Shown: positions 5,021-5,575 of the stretch, piece after piece
Position numbering within the stretch: position 1 is the first letter of the stretch
How the letters are laid out: each line of letters starts with the position of its first letter
Assembly (NCBI GenBank): GCA_032123435.1
Contig: JAQBFJ010000144.1
Coordinates: 1 to 5,575 of the forward strand
DNA length: 5,575 bases
Direction of reading: 5' to 3'
Source: JAQBFJ01 sp032123435
Lineage (GTDB): Bacteria; Verrucomicrobiota; Kiritimatiellia; UBA8416; JAQBFJ01
Translations under genes and position numbers: made by a program
The notes under the pieces: model-generated
What the model was told of the DNA's origin: nothing
The model's input: only the letters and a program-made list of their open reading frames with translations
Database searches by the model: none

Positions 5021-5518
5021 ATCCTTATACACCAAATCGATTGCGATACTCAGGTGAATTGCGACTGTTGGTTAAGTCTAGTACATCTATGTGATGAGAG
5101 ACACATTTGAAATGGTTGTCTAAGGTGACCAGGCATCCGTTTTCCAGAAAAGTAATGCAGGCAAAGATAAGGTCGGCACCATGGAGATTGGAAAATCCAT
5201 CCATTACAACTACGTCGACTGAGCGCTTGATGAAATCATGGTCAATCGAGTACATCTCCGAATGGTCATTCAAAATATAGAATTCACGTAGGATCCTCTT
5301 GTCCTCGCGATGCTTGCGTGAGACTGAGGCGGACATCTCAAACCAGGCAATGGTCGGGAAAATGTTTCTATAAGGACCGGGAATGATCCCATCTGACAGA
5401 TCTGAAAAGAGACTGTGTCCCGGTGAATAGCCGACACTGTTTGGCTCCTTGATGTTCAAGATTGCCGATGTATCCCACACGAACGTCTTCATGTCACTCT
5501 CTTGCTTCTCGTGCCCAA
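4957..5518 (-). mobile_element. Complete integron-type gene cassette with one PIN-domain gene
   Basis: The boundaries are G|TTGGGC at 5519/5518 and the G at 4957, about 562 bases. The start box GTTGGGC (5519-5513) and the R'' box GCCGAAC near the end are complementary at six of seven positions, as expected if they meet in the excised circle. It contains a single gene on the cassette strand with 20 bases before it and a stop codon just before the attC. No antitoxin-like gene shares the cassette. No integrase gene is in the window. Confidence 0.7.
5025..5492 (-). CDS. PIN-domain protein, putative ribonuclease (155 aa), cassette gene
   Basis: The protein starts MKTFVWDTSAIL, the typical first strand of PIN domains with the catalytic Asp at D7. 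The other expected acidic positions are present: E52 in WFEMSAS, D107 in HGADLIFACITFLENG and D125 in LVTLDNHF, where the LVTLDNHF strand matches the usual VTxDxxF ending. All four metal-binding residues of a PIN RNase thus appear intact. At 155 residues it is slightly longer than a typical VapC (about 130-140), with an insertion at 15-45. VapC toxins are normally preceded by a VapB antitoxin; here the cassette has only 20 bases before the ATG, so no antitoxin is present. Start: ATG with a purine-rich GAGAG about five bases upstream. It may be an orphan toxin, a PIN protein with another role, or one controlled from a neighbouring cassette. Confidence 0.82.
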   Translation of the reverse strand: MKTFVWDTSAILNIKEPNSVGYSPGHSLFSDLSDGIIPGPYRNIFPTIAWFEMSASVSRKHREDKRILREFYILNDHSEMYSIDHDFIKRSVDVVVMDGFSNLHGADLIFACITFLENGCLVTLDNHFKCVSHHIDVLDLTNSRNSPEYRNRFGV

Positions 5519-5575
5519 CATATTATTCATAGGCTACATTACCTGATAATACCAGTATTGACATTACGAAAACGA
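5513..5575 (-). other. attC: Right part of another attC-like site, cut by the window edge
   Basis: The minus strand ends with GTTGGGC (5519-5513), a perfect R' box that opens the PIN cassette. Before it lie a spacer and a stretch with an internal hairpin (TGATAATAC/GTATTGACA on the plus strand, 5543-5562, imperfect). The matching L'' and R'' boxes would lie beyond the window, so the site can only be called from its R' end and position. Confidence 0.5.

Noticed and set aside
1..5575. CRISPR array
   Set aside because: No regularly spaced identical repeats with unique spacers; the only regular repeats are coding units with a 150-bp period and short tandem pairs.

Overview
This window looks like bacterial accessory DNA. 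No rRNA, complete tRNA or housekeeping gene fixes the taxon. The large secreted protein (choice-of-anchor D module, beta-propeller, FG-GAP-like repeats) is a style common in environmental Kiritimatiellota, Lentisphaerota, Planctomycetota and similar groups, but that is only a weak guess. All four intact genes read on the minus strand, so the biological order runs from high to low coordinates.

Layout, high to low. (1) 5575-4205: a stretch of an integron-type gene-cassette array. It begins with the right end of an attC-like site (5513-5575), then a complete one-gene cassette for a PIN-domain protein (4957-5518) closed by an attC (4951-5020). Next comes the start of another cassette, carrying a PD-(D/E)XK nuclease-like gene (4260-4940) with no recognisable attC after it. 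(2) 4259-3960: a junction with no intact gene. It has two perfect tandem duplications that give four copies of GAGCGT, then the 3' part of a tRNA (anticodon loop to CCA, consistent with tRNA-Val UAC) with no 5' half. This is the usual footprint of a tyrosine-recombinase element integrated at a tRNA 3' end. (3) 3959-1137: probable flanking DNA, with an intrinsic terminator just beyond the tRNA fragment, a dispersed repeat copy, and the 789-codon secreted propeller/FG-GAP-repeat gene. (4) 1136-677: decayed DNA with a plus-strand fragment resembling the YpsA-like/putative molybdenum carrier family and inverted repeats. (5) 723-224: a second cassette-like stretch: an attC-like hairpin (670-723), a complete cassette (230-675) for a small two-helix membrane protein, and its attC (224-306). 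(6) 223-1: the start of the next unit, without a credible gene but with a second copy of the dispersed repeat.

The main result is the cassette structure. In the array model the first bases of a cassette and the R'' box near its end pair in the excised circle. For 230-675 this match is exact (start GTTCTGC, end GCAGAAC). For 4957-5518 it holds at six of seven positions. The three best hairpins have their extrahelical bases on the same arm (L''), which gives one common orientation and agrees with the gene direction. No integron integrase is in the window, so this would be the interior of an array, or dispersed cassettes.

Functionally, the cassette genes are two putative nucleases (PIN and PD-(D/E)XK) and an unknown membrane protein. 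This is the type of cargo seen in sedentary chromosomal integrons, where toxin and defence functions are common. Any joint role is inference.
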